64,000 bases of DNA from NCBI RefSeq assembly GCF_000745855.1, contig NZ_JQKD01000003.1:1-64000 (forward strand), read 5' to 3'. This DNA is from Xenophilus azovorans DSM 13620 (GTDB taxonomy: Bacteria > Pseudomonadota > Gammaproteobacteria > Burkholderiales > Burkholderiaceae_C). Each line of letters opens with the position of its first letter. The first letter of the stretch is position 1. The notes under the pieces are model-generated. The model searched no databases. It was not told where the DNA came from and saw only the letters and a list, made by a program, of their open reading frames with translations. Of this stretch, positions 8,378-16,277 are shown in pieces. The translations under genes were made by a program, and so were the position numbers.

Positions 8378-9406
8378 CTACTGCACCTGCACGCCGCTTT
8401 CAGCCACCATGGTGCGCCAGCGCCGGCGCTCGTTCTCCATGAACTGCGCGTGCTGCGCCGGCGTGTTCAGCTCGCTGGGCGACAGGCCCATGTCCTCGAT
8501 GCGCCGCACGACGGCCGGATCGCGCAGGGCCGCGTTGATGGCGTCGTTGAAGGCGCGCACCGCCTCGGCCGGCGTCTGCCGGGGCAGGAAGACGCCGTTC
8601 CACGTCGGCATGGCGAAGCCCGGGAAGCCCTGCTCCGCCACCGTGGGCAGGTCCGGTGCGGCGCGCAGCCGCTCGGGCGCCAGGGTGGCCAGCATGCGGA
8701 CCTTGCCTTCCTGCGCGAGCTGGCGGGTCAGCGACAAGGTCATCAGCGCGAGGTCGACGCGGCCGGCCACCAGGTCGGGCACCACGTGGCTCTCGCCCTT
8801 GTAGGGCACGTGGTTCAGGGTGACGCCCGCGCGCTTCCACAACGCCTCTTGCGCGATGTGCAGCGTGCCCATCGGGCCCGCCGACATGTAGGACACCTTG
8901 CCGGGGTTCGCGCGCGCATCGTCCAGCAGGTCGCGCAGCGACCGATGGCGGCTGTCGGCCGCCACTGCCATCACGAAGTCCACGTAGCAGAAGTTGCCGG
9001 CGTCGACGAAGTCGCGCGCCGGCTTGTACGGCAGCGTGGGCTGCGTGTACTCCAGCAGCGCGTTGGTGCCCACGCCGCCGAACAGCGCGACCTGCCCGTC
9101 GGGCGGCGCCTTGGCGACGTAGGACGCCGCGAGCACGCCCGCCGCGCCGACGCGGTTCTCGACGATCACCGGCTGGCCGAACGCGCCTTCCATCGACTTC
9201 GCCAGCAGCCGGGCGAGCACGTCGGTGGCGCCGCCCGCCGCGAACGGCACGACCAGGTGCACGGGCTTCGACGGAAAGCCCGGCTGGGCCGAGGCGCGGC
9301 CCGGCGCGCCCAGCAGCGGCAGCGCGGCAGCGGCGGCTGCGCCCAGCAGCCTGCGGCGCGACAGCCGTCGCGCGGATTCTTCCCAAGCGCGTTGCGTTTC
9401 AAACAT
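8378..9406 (-). CDS. Bug-family tripartite tricarboxylate transporter substrate receptor
   Basis: A 342-aa periplasmic receptor with a twin-arginine-like signal (SRRRLLG near residue 17, cleavage around GRASAQ). The family motifs are PFAAGGATDVLAR, PPDGQVALFG, HVPYKGESHVVPDLVAGRVD and APDLPTVAEQGFPGF. The start at 9406 is chosen over an upstream in-frame codon because AGGAGGA lies 6 nt before this ATG. It is the second of two receptors in tandem; the first (9437-10399) is only moderately similar, so they probably bind different ligands. The M81 peptidase gene follows within 15 nt. Confidence 0.92.
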   Translation of the reverse strand: MFETQRAWEESARRLSRRRLLGAAAAAALPLLGAPGRASAQPGFPSKPVHLVVPFAAGGATDVLARLLAKSMEGAFGQPVIVENRVGAAGVLAASYVAKAPPDGQVALFGGVGTNALLEYTQPTLPYKPARDFVDAGNFCYVDFVMAVAADSRHRSLRDLLDDARANPGKVSYMSAGPMGTLHIAQEALWKRAGVTLNHVPYKGESHVVPDLVAGRVDLALMTLSLTRQLAQEGKVRMLATLAPERLRAAPDLPTVAEQGFPGFAMPTWNGVFLPRQTPAEAVRAFNDAINAALRDPAVVRRIEDMGLSPSELNTPAQHAQFMENERRRWRTMVAESGVQVQ

Positions 9407-9436
9407 GCGTTCCTCCTGTTGCGTGCATTGCATCGT

Positions 9437-10399
9437 TCAGTCCAGCCGGATCCCGGCCTCCCGCACCACCCGGCCCCACTTGTCGTACTCGGCGCGCACG
9501 AAACGCGCGAGCTCCCCGGGCGAGCTGCCGGCCGGCTCGGCGCCCAGCGTCGCCAGCCGCTGGCGCAGCGCCGGGTCGTTCAGCGCGCGCACCACCTCGG
9601 CGTTGAGTTTCGCGATCACTGCCGGCGGCGTGCCGGCCGGCGCGAACAGGCCGTACCAGGCGCTGGCCTCGTAGCCGGGCACGCCGGCCTCGGCGATCGT
9701 CGGCACCTCGGGGAAGGCGGCCGAGCGCTTGCCGTTGGCCACGGCGATCGGACGCAGCTTGCCCGCGCGGATGTGCGGCTCCACCGTCGCCAGGTCGAAG
9801 GTCAGGTCGACCTGGCCGGCCACCACGTCGGTGACGCCCTGCACCACGCCCTTGTAGGGCACGTGCACGATGTCCACCTTCGCCATGGTCTTGAGCAGTT
9901 CGCCGGCCAGGTGCTGCGAGGCGCCGGCGCCGCCGGAGGCATAGGTCAGCTTGCCGGGGTGGGCGTGCGCGTAGGCCAGCAGCGACTTCATGTCGGCCGC
10001 CGGTACCGACGGATGCGCCACCAGCATCAGCGTGCCGCTGGCCACCAGGCCGATCGGCGCGAAGTCCTTCAGCGTGTCGTAGGGCATGCGCGAGAACAGG
10101 TGCGCGTTGACCGCGTTGGTGCCGATCGAGCCCATCAGCAGGGTGTAGCCGTCCGGCCTGCTCTTGGCGACGAAGTCGGCGCCGATGTTGCCGCTGGCGC
10201 CGGCCTTGTTCTCCACGACGAACTGCTGGCCCAGGTGCTGGCCCGCGTGCTGCGCGATAGCGCGCGCCAGGATGTCGGTCAGGCCGCCGGCCTGGAAGGG
10301 CACGACGATGCGAACCGGCGCGCTCGGGTAGTCGCCGGCTTCTGCCGAGGCAGCCAGCGCGCACGCGCCAAGCAGCACGGCGGCGATGAGCTTCTTCAT
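9437..10399 (-). CDS. Bug-family tripartite tricarboxylate transporter substrate receptor
   Basis: A 320-aa periplasmic receptor with a short Sec signal (MKKLIAAVLLGACALAASAEA). Motifs: PFQAGGLTDILAR, NKAGASGNIGADFVAKSRPDGYT, HVPYKGVVQGVTDVVAGQVD, FPEVPTIAEAGVPGYEAS, and the usual AGIRLD end. An AGGAGACA ribosome-binding site precedes the ATG at 10399. It lies 44 nt after the FAD oxidoreductase gene and 30 nt before the next receptor gene, in one leftward unit. No cognate membrane subunits are present. Confidence 0.93.
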   Translation of the reverse strand: MKKLIAAVLLGACALAASAEAGDYPSAPVRIVVPFQAGGLTDILARAIAQHAGQHLGQQFVVENKAGASGNIGADFVAKSRPDGYTLLMGSIGTNAVNAHLFSRMPYDTLKDFAPIGLVASGTLMLVAHPSVPAADMKSLLAYAHAHPGKLTYASGGAGASQHLAGELLKTMAKVDIVHVPYKGVVQGVTDVVAGQVDLTFDLATVEPHIRAGKLRPIAVANGKRSAAFPEVPTIAEAGVPGYEASAWYGLFAPAGTPPAVIAKLNAEVVRALNDPALRQRLATLGAEPAGSSPGELARFVRAEYDKWGRVVREAGIRLD

Positions 10400-10443
10400 G
10401 GCATGTCTCCTTTTGCTCTCTGGGTGTCCGCTGCGGGTGCGGA

Positions 10444-11871
10444 TCAATGCGTGCCGTCCAGGATCGCGCCCTCGGCGCGCAGCCGCGCACGCAGCGCCTG
10501 CACGTCCAGCGCGGCGAAGTCGTCGCCGTCCGCGTCGCGCAGCATCGCGGCGGCCGTGCCCACCGCCTGGCCCATCGCCAGGCAGGGGCCCATCACGCGG
10601 GCCGAGCCGTGCGCGCCGCGGTCGGCCGAGAGGATGCGCCCCGCCGCCGCCACGTTGCGCAGCCCCTTCGGCAGCAGGCAGCCCCAGGGGATGTCGTAGG
10701 AGCCGCCGCCCTGCACCGGGATGCGGACCTGCCCGGTGCCGGACTGGTGGATGTCCACGTGGTGCGAGCCCTTGCCGATGCCGTCCTCGCGCTTGCGCGC
10801 CGCCAGCACGTCCTCCTGCGACAGGCTGGCGTGCCCGTCGATGCGGCGCGTCTCGCGCACGCCCACGCGGCTGGCGATGCCGCTGTAGGCCGCCTGCTCG
10901 AAGCCGGGCACGTGGCGGCGCATGAACTCGCTGCACTGCCAGACCTGGTCGGACAGGGCCGCGAGGGTGGCGCTCAGGTCCGCCGTGCGGGTGCCGTCGA
11001 TGCCGCCGATGCGCGTGGTGTTCAGGCACACCTCGCCGCGCCGGCGCGAGGTGGGCTGGATCATGATGAGCGCGGTGGGATACAGCTCGCCGCGCGCGAT
11101 CGCGCCGGACACCAGCGGCCCGTCGCCCTTCAGGAACACCGTGGGCTCGCCCTGCGCCTGCGCCGCCTGCGCCAGCTCGCGGTCGGTGCGGCCCTGGCGG
11201 ATCGCCTCGCTCTCGCCGAGCGCGAAGTGCTCGGGATGCGCGTGCAGGAATTCCAGCAGCGGCCCGGTGCGCACGCCGGACATGCGGAACATCAGCGACA
11301 CCGGCTGCAGCTCGCCGCCGGGGCCGCCCTGCAGCACCGCGCCGCCGGCGGCGCGCACGATGTCGGCGTCGCCCGAGCAGTCGATGAACAGCGGCGCGCG
11401 GATCTCCGTGCGGCCTTCCTTGTTAAGCACGTGCAGCGCGCGCACGCGGCCCGCCTCCATGCTCACGCCGGTCGCGCAGGTGTGCAGCAGCAGCCGCACG
11501 CCGGCACGCGCGAGGGTGCGCGCCACGGCGAGCTTCATCACCTCCGGGTCCAGGCACACGTACCAGATCAGCCGGAAGTCGTTCAGCGGGCCGATGTAGC
11601 CGCCCAGGCGCTCGCACTCGGCCAGCAGCTCGCGGCCCACGCCGCCGAGGATCCACTCGCCGCGCGCGTTGAGCGCGCCATCGATCGCCATGCCGCTGAT
11701 CAGCTCGCCGCCGGGCATCGGCCCCGACTCCACCAGCGTGGTGCGCGCGCCGCCGCGCGCCGCCGCCAGCGCGGCCGCGATGCCGGCTGCGCCCGCGCCC
11801 AGCACCACCACGTCGCTGTCCGTCACCTGCGCGGCCGGCGCGAAGTCCGCTCGTGTCTCCATCTCCTGCAT
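10444..11871 (-). CDS. FAD-dependent oxidoreductase (FAD_oxidored family)
   Basis: A 475-aa flavoprotein of the large FAD-dependent oxidoreductase family seen beside Bug receptors. The ADP-binding motif GAGAAG is at residues 25-30, followed by the acidic end of the second strand (VESG). A second FAD contact, FIDCSGDADIVRAAG, is near residue 167, and the C-terminal ISADRGAHGSARVMGPCLAMGQAVGTAA motif resembles the flavin-capping end of these enzymes. No signal peptide is seen, so it is cytoplasmic. First gene of the leftward operon divergent from iclR. Start 11871 or the in-frame ATG at 11862 are both possible. Substrate unknown. Confidence 0.8.
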   Translation of the reverse strand: MQEMETRADFAPAAQVTDSDVVVLGAGAAGIAAALAAARGGARTTLVESGPMPGGELISGMAIDGALNARGEWILGGVGRELLAECERLGGYIGPLNDFRLIWYVCLDPEVMKLAVARTLARAGVRLLLHTCATGVSMEAGRVRALHVLNKEGRTEIRAPLFIDCSGDADIVRAAGGAVLQGGPGGELQPVSLMFRMSGVRTGPLLEFLHAHPEHFALGESEAIRQGRTDRELAQAAQAQGEPTVFLKGDGPLVSGAIARGELYPTALIMIQPTSRRRGEVCLNTTRIGGIDGTRTADLSATLAALSDQVWQCSEFMRRHVPGFEQAAYSGIASRVGVRETRRIDGHASLSQEDVLAARKREDGIGKGSHHVDIHQSGTGQVRIPVQGGGSYDIPWGCLLPKGLRNVAAAGRILSADRGAHGSARVMGPCLAMGQAVGTAAAMLRDADGDDFAALDVQALRARLRAEGAILDGTH

Positions 11872-11950
11872 CTCCGTGTCTCTCCGCCCCGATCGGGCGT
11901 GAGGGAATTATTCGAAGCGCAATGCGGTCCGTGTCGCCGGGGCCTGCCTG

Positions 11951-11974
11951 TTTTTCCGTATAGTGGACAAAATG
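11951..11974 (+). promoter_or_regulatory. Candidate leaderless promoter and IclR-type operator of the iclR gene
   Basis: TATAGT (11959-11964) is a near-perfect -10 hexamer and ends exactly 7 nt before the ATG at 11972, so the mRNA would start at or next to the start codon. The same bases are embedded in TTTTTCC-gtatagt-GGACAAAA, an imperfect dyad with TCC/GGA cores typical of IclR-family sites. Binding here would block its own promoter and could also control the divergent oxidoreductase operon. Confidence 0.4.
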
Positions 11975-12757
11975 ACTTCGCGCACCCACGCCGCCGACGG
12001 CGCGCAGAGCCTGCACCGGGCCATCGGCCTGCTGCGCCTGCTGTCGGCGCGCACCGCCACCGGCTGGCGGCTGAGCGACCTGGCGCAGGAGGCCGCGCTG
12101 GAGCATTCGACGGTGCACCGCATGCTGGGCTGCTTGCTGCACGAGCGCCTGGCGGTGCGCGTGGCGGGCACGCGGCGCTACACGCTCGGGCCGCTGGCCT
12201 ACGAGCTGGGCGTGGCCGCCGCGCCGCACTTCGCGATCGAGCGGCTGGCCGGCCCGGCGCTCGCGCAACTGGCCGCCGAGACGCGCGACATCGTGTTCCT
12301 CAACGTGCGCAGCGGCGCCGAGTCGGTGTGCGTGGCGCGCTTCGAGGGACGCAAGGCGCTGAAGGCCTACACGGTGGAGGTCGGCACGCGCCGGCCGTTG
12401 AGCCTTTCGGCCGGCGGCGCGGCGATGCTGATCGCGCTGCCGCGCGCGGAGCAATCGCGCATCCAGGCGCTGAACCTGCGCGCGATCGTGCGGCGCGGCG
12501 AGGCGCAGCAGACGGCCGTGCGGCGCATGCTGCAGCGCTCCCGCCGGCTGGGCTACGGCTGCAACCAGGAGGACATCATCCCCGGCATCGCCGCGATCGG
12601 CGTGGCGATCCGCTCGGCGGCGGGCGAGCCGCTGGCCTCGCTGAGCCTGGCGGCGGCGGGCGCCGACCTGGCGCCGCCGCGGCGCAGCCGGCTGCTGGAG
12701 CGGCTGAACGCCGAGGCCCGCAAGATCGGCGCGCAACTGGAGCTGCTGCGCTACTGA
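11972..12757 (+). CDS. IclR-family transcriptional regulator
   Basis: A 261-aa regulator with an N-terminal winged helix (about residues 10-75, WRLSDLAQEAALEHSTVHRMLGCL) and a C-terminal effector-binding GAF-like domain (about 85-255). It is divergent from the FAD oxidoreductase/Bug/M81 operon, 100 bases apart, so that operon is its likely target. An in-frame GTG at 11963 could add three residues, but the ATG at 11972 is preferred because a -10 hexamer ends 7 nt upstream and no ribosome-binding site is present for either codon. The inducer is probably the small acid taken up by the neighbouring Bug receptors. Confidence 0.9.
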   Translation: MTSRTHAADGAQSLHRAIGLLRLLSARTATGWRLSDLAQEAALEHSTVHRMLGCLLHERLAVRVAGTRRYTLGPLAYELGVAAAPHFAIERLAGPALAQLAAETRDIVFLNVRSGAESVCVARFEGRKALKAYTVEVGTRRPLSLSAGGAAMLIALPRAEQSRIQALNLRAIVRRGEAQQTAVRRMLQRSRRLGYGCNQEDIIPGIAAIGVAIRSAAGEPLASLSLAAAGADLAPPRRSRLLERLNAEARKIGAQLELLRY

Positions 12758-12813
12758 TCCGAGGGCCGGCGAAGCGCGCGCCCCCTGTGATCAGGACGGA
12801 CGGGACGATCGGC

Positions 12814-13935
12814 TCAGTCGCGCACCAGGACCTGCACCACGCAGACGGAGCCGGCGCCCAGCAGGTGGCACACGCCGACGCGATCGCTTCCGCGCAGCCG
12901 CCGCACCGTCTCCCAGATCTGCGCCAGGCCCGTGGGCCCGCCGGGATGGCCCCGGGCCAGCAGGCCGCCGTCGGTGGAGAACTCCGGCAGGCCGAAGCGC
13001 TCGCGCGAGCCGGGCCCGAAGGCGCCCTGCTCCACCAGCGCCTCGGTGGCGCCGGGCTCCGAGAAGCCGAGCAGCTCGTAGTACATCAGTTCCTCCACCG
13101 CGAAGGCGTCGTGCACCTGCACCACGTCCACATCGCGCACGCTGCGCCCCGCCTGGGCCAGCGCCGCCGCGGTGGTGACGCGCGAGAGCTCGGGCGGGCC
13201 GACGATCGCGCCTTCGAGGATCAGCTCCCGGGAATAGGCGTCGCTGCCGAAGGCGCTGCCGGCCAGCCGCACGCGGGGGTGCGCCGAGCCCGCCGGCCAG
13301 GCCTCCTCGCTGCACAGGACCGCCGCCGCGGCGCCCTCTCCCCAGGGCGTGCACATCATCGACGTGAAGGGATCCGCGATCATGCGGCTGCCGAGCACGC
13401 GCTCGATGCCCACCTCCTCCGGCGCACGGCGCGCCGCGAACGGATTGCCGCGCGCGTAGTTCCAGTTCTTCGCGGTGATCATGGCCAGGTGCTCGCGCGT
13501 GGTGCCACGCTCGTGCATGCGCCGCTTCGCCCACAGGGCGAAGGAGACGACGGGCGGGAAGTTCCCCTCCGCGACGATGAGCTCCTCCACGGGCACGGCC
13601 TTCTGCGGCGAGTCCATGCCGATCACGAGCACGCGCCGCGCGTCGCCGCAGCGGATCGCCTGGCGCGCCGCGTGCACGGCCGCCAGGCCCGTGGCCGATG
13701 CGTTGGTGACGTGCTGCACCGGCACGCCCGTCAATCCCAGCTCCTTCGCGATGAAGATGCCGCGCGGCGACAGGGGGTGCGCCGTGCCGACGACCACCGC
13801 ATCGATGTCCCGGTAGCTCAGGCCCGCATCCTCCAGCGCGGCCAGGGCGGCGTCGCGGCCCAGCCGGACGCCCACGCCGGGCCCGTGGTTGCCGAAGGGC
13901 ACCATGCCGACGCCGGCGATCAGCACGTCATTCAT
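12814..13935 (-). CDS. Thiolase-superfamily protein (SCP2/lipid-transfer type) lacking the catalytic cysteine
   Basis: A 373-aa protein of the SCP2-thiolase/lipid-transfer group. It keeps VHDAF (His275) and the GHPGG motif (His330). At the position of the acyl-accepting Cys, in the NNCSTG-type loop, it reads NASATG with Ser80. It therefore may not run the normal thiolase ping-pong and may instead act as a retro-aldolase or in a complex, as known for thiolase-like partners of DUF35 proteins in sterol side-chain degradation. The ATG at 13935 overlaps the end of the DUF35 gene by 8 nt, so the two are translationally linked. Confidence 0.85.
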   Translation of the reverse strand: MNDVLIAGVGMVPFGNHGPGVGVRLGRDAALAALEDAGLSYRDIDAVVVGTAHPLSPRGIFIAKELGLTGVPVQHVTNASATGLAAVHAARQAIRCGDARRVLVIGMDSPQKAVPVEELIVAEGNFPPVVSFALWAKRRMHERGTTREHLAMITAKNWNYARGNPFAARRAPEEVGIERVLGSRMIADPFTSMMCTPWGEGAAAAVLCSEEAWPAGSAHPRVRLAGSAFGSDAYSRELILEGAIVGPPELSRVTTAAALAQAGRSVRDVDVVQVHDAFAVEELMYYELLGFSEPGATEALVEQGAFGPGSRERFGLPEFSTDGGLLARGHPGGPTGLAQIWETVRRLRGSDRVGVCHLLGAGSVCVVQVLVRD

Positions 13936-14221
13936 GGGCGAACCTCGCATGGCCTTGCTCGTCGACGGCCTGCGCGGCGACGCGCGCGCCGATGCGGTCA
14001 GTGCCTGCCTCCAGCAGCGTCTGGATGCGCGCGCCGCAGTCCAGGTCGACGATGCCGTAGGCCTGGCCGTTGAACGTGGTCGCGCTGAAGAGCACGCCGG
14101 CGGCCGGCACCGCCAGGGCTTCCGCCTCGCGCAGCGAGCCGTCGGCCACGAAGCTGCGCGGCGGCACGTAGATCTGTCCCGAGACCGGGTCCCGGGACGC
14201 TGGGAGTTGAGCGACAGGCAA
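13928..14221 (-). CDS. DUF35 OB-fold protein without zinc-ribbon cysteines
   Basis: A 97-aa protein matching the DUF35 OB-fold group: GQIYVPPR (the usual rubredoxin-like entry), then LFSATTFNGQAYGIVDL and RIQTLLE. Normal DUF35 proteins have a CxxC...CxxC zinc ribbon before the OB-fold. Here these positions read RDPVSGQ...VADGS with no Cys, so no zinc would be bound. No ATG fits; TTG at 14221 is chosen because GGAG lies 6 nt upstream and it gives the family length. DUF35 proteins partner thiolase-fold enzymes, and this gene overlaps its thiolase neighbour by 8 nt. Confidence 0.72.
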   Translation of the reverse strand: MPVAQLPASRDPVSGQIYVPPRSFVADGSLREAEALAVPAAGVLFSATTFNGQAYGIVDLDCGARIQTLLEAGTDRIGARVAAQAVDEQGHARFAHE

Positions 14222-14301
14222 GGGGTTCTCCAGAGGAAGAAAGGAAACGGAAGCAGGCGGCGGCGGACAGCGGCGGCCGCAGGCAGCGGGCCGCGAAGCG
14301 C

Positions 14302-14949
14302 TCAGCGCTCGTCGGCCATGGCCTTCAGGATCAGGTGCGACAGGACGCCGGTGGCGGTCTGGTCGTCGATGACGCGGTCGGGGAAGTCGCCGCCCCGCGC
14401 CGTCCAGTTGTAGCAGGCGTACTCGATCATCGAGGTCATCGCCGAGGCGACCAGCTCGGCGTCCATGCCCGGCATCGCACCGCGCGACTGCGCCTTGCGC
14501 ACCACGGCCGCGAAGCCGCGGATGCCCTGCTGCCGGATGTTGTGCCACGCCCGGGCGAACTGGCGGTCGGTCATCGACATCTGGAACGCCGCCGTCGCGA
14601 TGGGCCAGTCCTCGCGGTAGATGCGCCAGAAGGCGCGCAGCCGCTCCATCAGGTGGGTGGCGATGTCCTCGTGCGGCGCATGCGGCGCATTCACCTCGAC
14701 CAGCAGCTTGTCCTGGAAATCCGCCAGCAGGTCGTGCAGCAGCGCCTCCTTGCTCTTGAAGTACAGGTAGAAGGCGCCCGGCGACTTGCCGGCCGTTTTC
14801 ATGATGTCCGCCACCTTGACGCCGGCGAAGCCGTCGATGGCGATCGCGCGGCGGGCGGCGGCCTTGATGGCGTCGCGCGTCACGGCGCCCTTGGTGCGGG
14901 GTGCGCCGTCGTCGGACTCGACGTCGTCTATATCTAAATCTTCATTCAC
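14302..14949 (-). CDS. TetR-family transcriptional regulator
   Basis: A 215-aa TetR repressor. The N-terminal HTH covers about residues 22-70 (TRDAIKAAARRAIAIDGFAGVKVADIM then SPGAFYLYFKSKEALLHDLL), and the rest is the helical ligand/dimer domain. It is divergent from the CaiB-Bug-ligase operon and 80 nt upstream of the DUF35/thiolase pair on its own strand. It probably controls both sets in response to an acyl-CoA or acid. The intergenic region is unusually AT-rich and holds a palindrome at 15045-15054. Confidence 0.92.
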   Translation of the reverse strand: MNEDLDIDDVESDDGAPRTKGAVTRDAIKAAARRAIAIDGFAGVKVADIMKTAGKSPGAFYLYFKSKEALLHDLLADFQDKLLVEVNAPHAPHEDIATHLMERLRAFWRIYREDWPIATAAFQMSMTDRQFARAWHNIRQQGIRGFAAVVRKAQSRGAMPGMDAELVASAMTSMIEYACYNWTARGGDFPDRVIDDQTATGVLSHLILKAMADER

Positions 14950-15082
14950 GTGGCAGATTATGCGACTCCACCCAGGGGCCGTCCAGAAATTTCATAGAGA
15001 TTCTTCGAGATTTCAGTGCCTTGTTTGGCTTGCACAAAAAACTGAATCATGATTTACTTTCGTTCATAGAACACGCGTCGCC
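14950..15082. promoter_or_regulatory. AT-rich divergent control region between tetR and the CaiB operon
   Basis: This 133-nt stretch is much poorer in GC than its surroundings. It contains a perfect palindrome AATCATGATT (15045-15054), extended by a matching T/A pair at the outer flank, about 30 nt before the CaiB start. This is a plausible TetR operator. TTGCAC (15030-15035) with TTTACT 17 nt downstream is a weak promoter candidate overlapping it. No clear ribosome-binding site precedes the CaiB ATG. Confidence 0.4.
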
Positions 15083-16255
15083 ATGACTTCTCCCTCCGAC
15101 TCCATGCCTCGCCGGGGCCCGCTGCACGGGCTGCGCATCGTCGAGTTCGCCTCGAAGGGGCCCGCCCCCCTGTGTGCCATGCTGCTGGGCGACATGGGCG
15201 CGGACGTGATCCGCATCGAGCGCACGGGTCGCGGCAGCGGGATTTCCGAAAGTGAATCAGGGTTTACCATCCTCCACCGGAACCGCCGCTCCATCAGCCT
15301 CGACCTCCGCAGCGACGCCGGCCGCGCCGTCGCGCACGAACTGCTGGACGGCGCCGACGGCCTGGTCGAAGGCTTCCGCCCGGGGGTGATGGAGCGTCTC
15401 GGCCTGGGCCCGGACGCACTGCTGGCCAGGAACCCGCGGCTGGTGTACGGCCGCGTGACGGGCTGGGGCCGCGAGGGCCCGCTCGCGCCCCGCGCGGGGC
15501 ACGACATCAACTACCTGGCGCTCAGCGGCGCGCTCGCCGCGATCGGCACGCGCGGCGGCCCGCCGGTGCCGCCGCTGAACCTGGTGGCCGACTACGGCGG
15601 CGGCGGCCTGTACCTGGCATTCGGCATGGCCTGCGCGCTGGCCGAGGCGGCGCGCTCCGGCGCCGGGCAGGTGGTGGACGTCGCCATGACCGACGCGGTG
15701 GCCTCGCTGATGACGGTCATCCAGGGCCTGGCGCAGGCCGGGCACTGGAAGGAAGAGCGCGGCGCCAACCTGCTGGATTCCGGCGCGCCCTTCTACACGA
15801 CCTACCGCACGCGCGACGGCCGCTACATGGCGGTCGGGCCGATCGAACCCGAGTTCCACGCCGAGTTCGTCCGGCGCCTGGGCCTGCCGCCCGAGCCCGC
15901 CGGCACCGCGACCGATCCGGCGGACTGGCCCGCGCAGCAGCGCCGCTTCCAGGCGATCTTCGAGACGCGCTCGCAGGCCGAGTGGCGCGCCATCTTCGAC
16001 GACTGCGACGCCTGCGTCTCGCCCGTGCTGTCGCTCGGCGAGGCGCCACGGCACCCGCACCACGTCGCGCGCGGCACCTACGTCGATTTCGGCGGCCGCA
16101 TCCAGGCGGCGCCGGCCCCTCGCTTCTCGCGGACGCCGGGCACGCTGCGCAAGACCCCGCCCGCCCCGGGCGCGGACTCCGACGAGATCCTGAGAGAGCT
16201 CGGCAAGACAGGCGAGCAGATCCAGGCGCTGCGCGAGAGCAAGGCGATTTTCTAG
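15083..16255 (+). CDS. CaiB/BaiF family enzyme, alpha-methylacyl-CoA racemase type
   Basis: A 390-aa CaiB/BaiF-fold protein. It resembles alpha-methylacyl-CoA racemase (AMACR/MCR) more than CoA transferases: GHDINYLALSG holds His140 and ADYGGGG holds Asp170, the same 30-residue spacing as the His126/Asp156 acid-base pair of mycobacterial MCR. It would epimerise 2-methyl-branched acyl-CoAs so that dehydrogenases can act on them, although some relatives do transfer CoA. First gene of a rightward operon with Bug, ligase, ACAD, FadB/J-type fusion and monooxygenase; the next start is 22 nt on. Confidence 0.87.
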   Translation: MTSPSDSMPRRGPLHGLRIVEFASKGPAPLCAMLLGDMGADVIRIERTGRGSGISESESGFTILHRNRRSISLDLRSDAGRAVAHELLDGADGLVEGFRPGVMERLGLGPDALLARNPRLVYGRVTGWGREGPLAPRAGHDINYLALSGALAAIGTRGGPPVPPLNLVADYGGGGLYLAFGMACALAEAARSGAGQVVDVAMTDAVASLMTVIQGLAQAGHWKEERGANLLDSGAPFYTTYRTRDGRYMAVGPIEPEFHAEFVRRLGLPPEPAGTATDPADWPAQQRRFQAIFETRSQAEWRAIFDDCDACVSPVLSLGEAPRHPHHVARGTYVDFGGRIQAAPAPRFSRTPGTLRKTPPAPGADSDEILRELGKTGEQIQALRESKAIF

Positions 16256-16277
16256 AAACCCACCAGGAGACACACAC

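Noticed and set aside
5996-10699. A plus-strand open frame of about 1567 codons opposite the GST, M81 and Bug genes
   Set aside because: Its translation has no recognisable motif and low-complexity composition, while the opposite strand carries five well-supported genes.
11963-11974. GTG at 11963 as the iclR start
   Set aside because: It overlaps the -10 hexamer of the likely promoter; the ATG at 11972 lies 7 nt downstream of that hexamer and is in frame.
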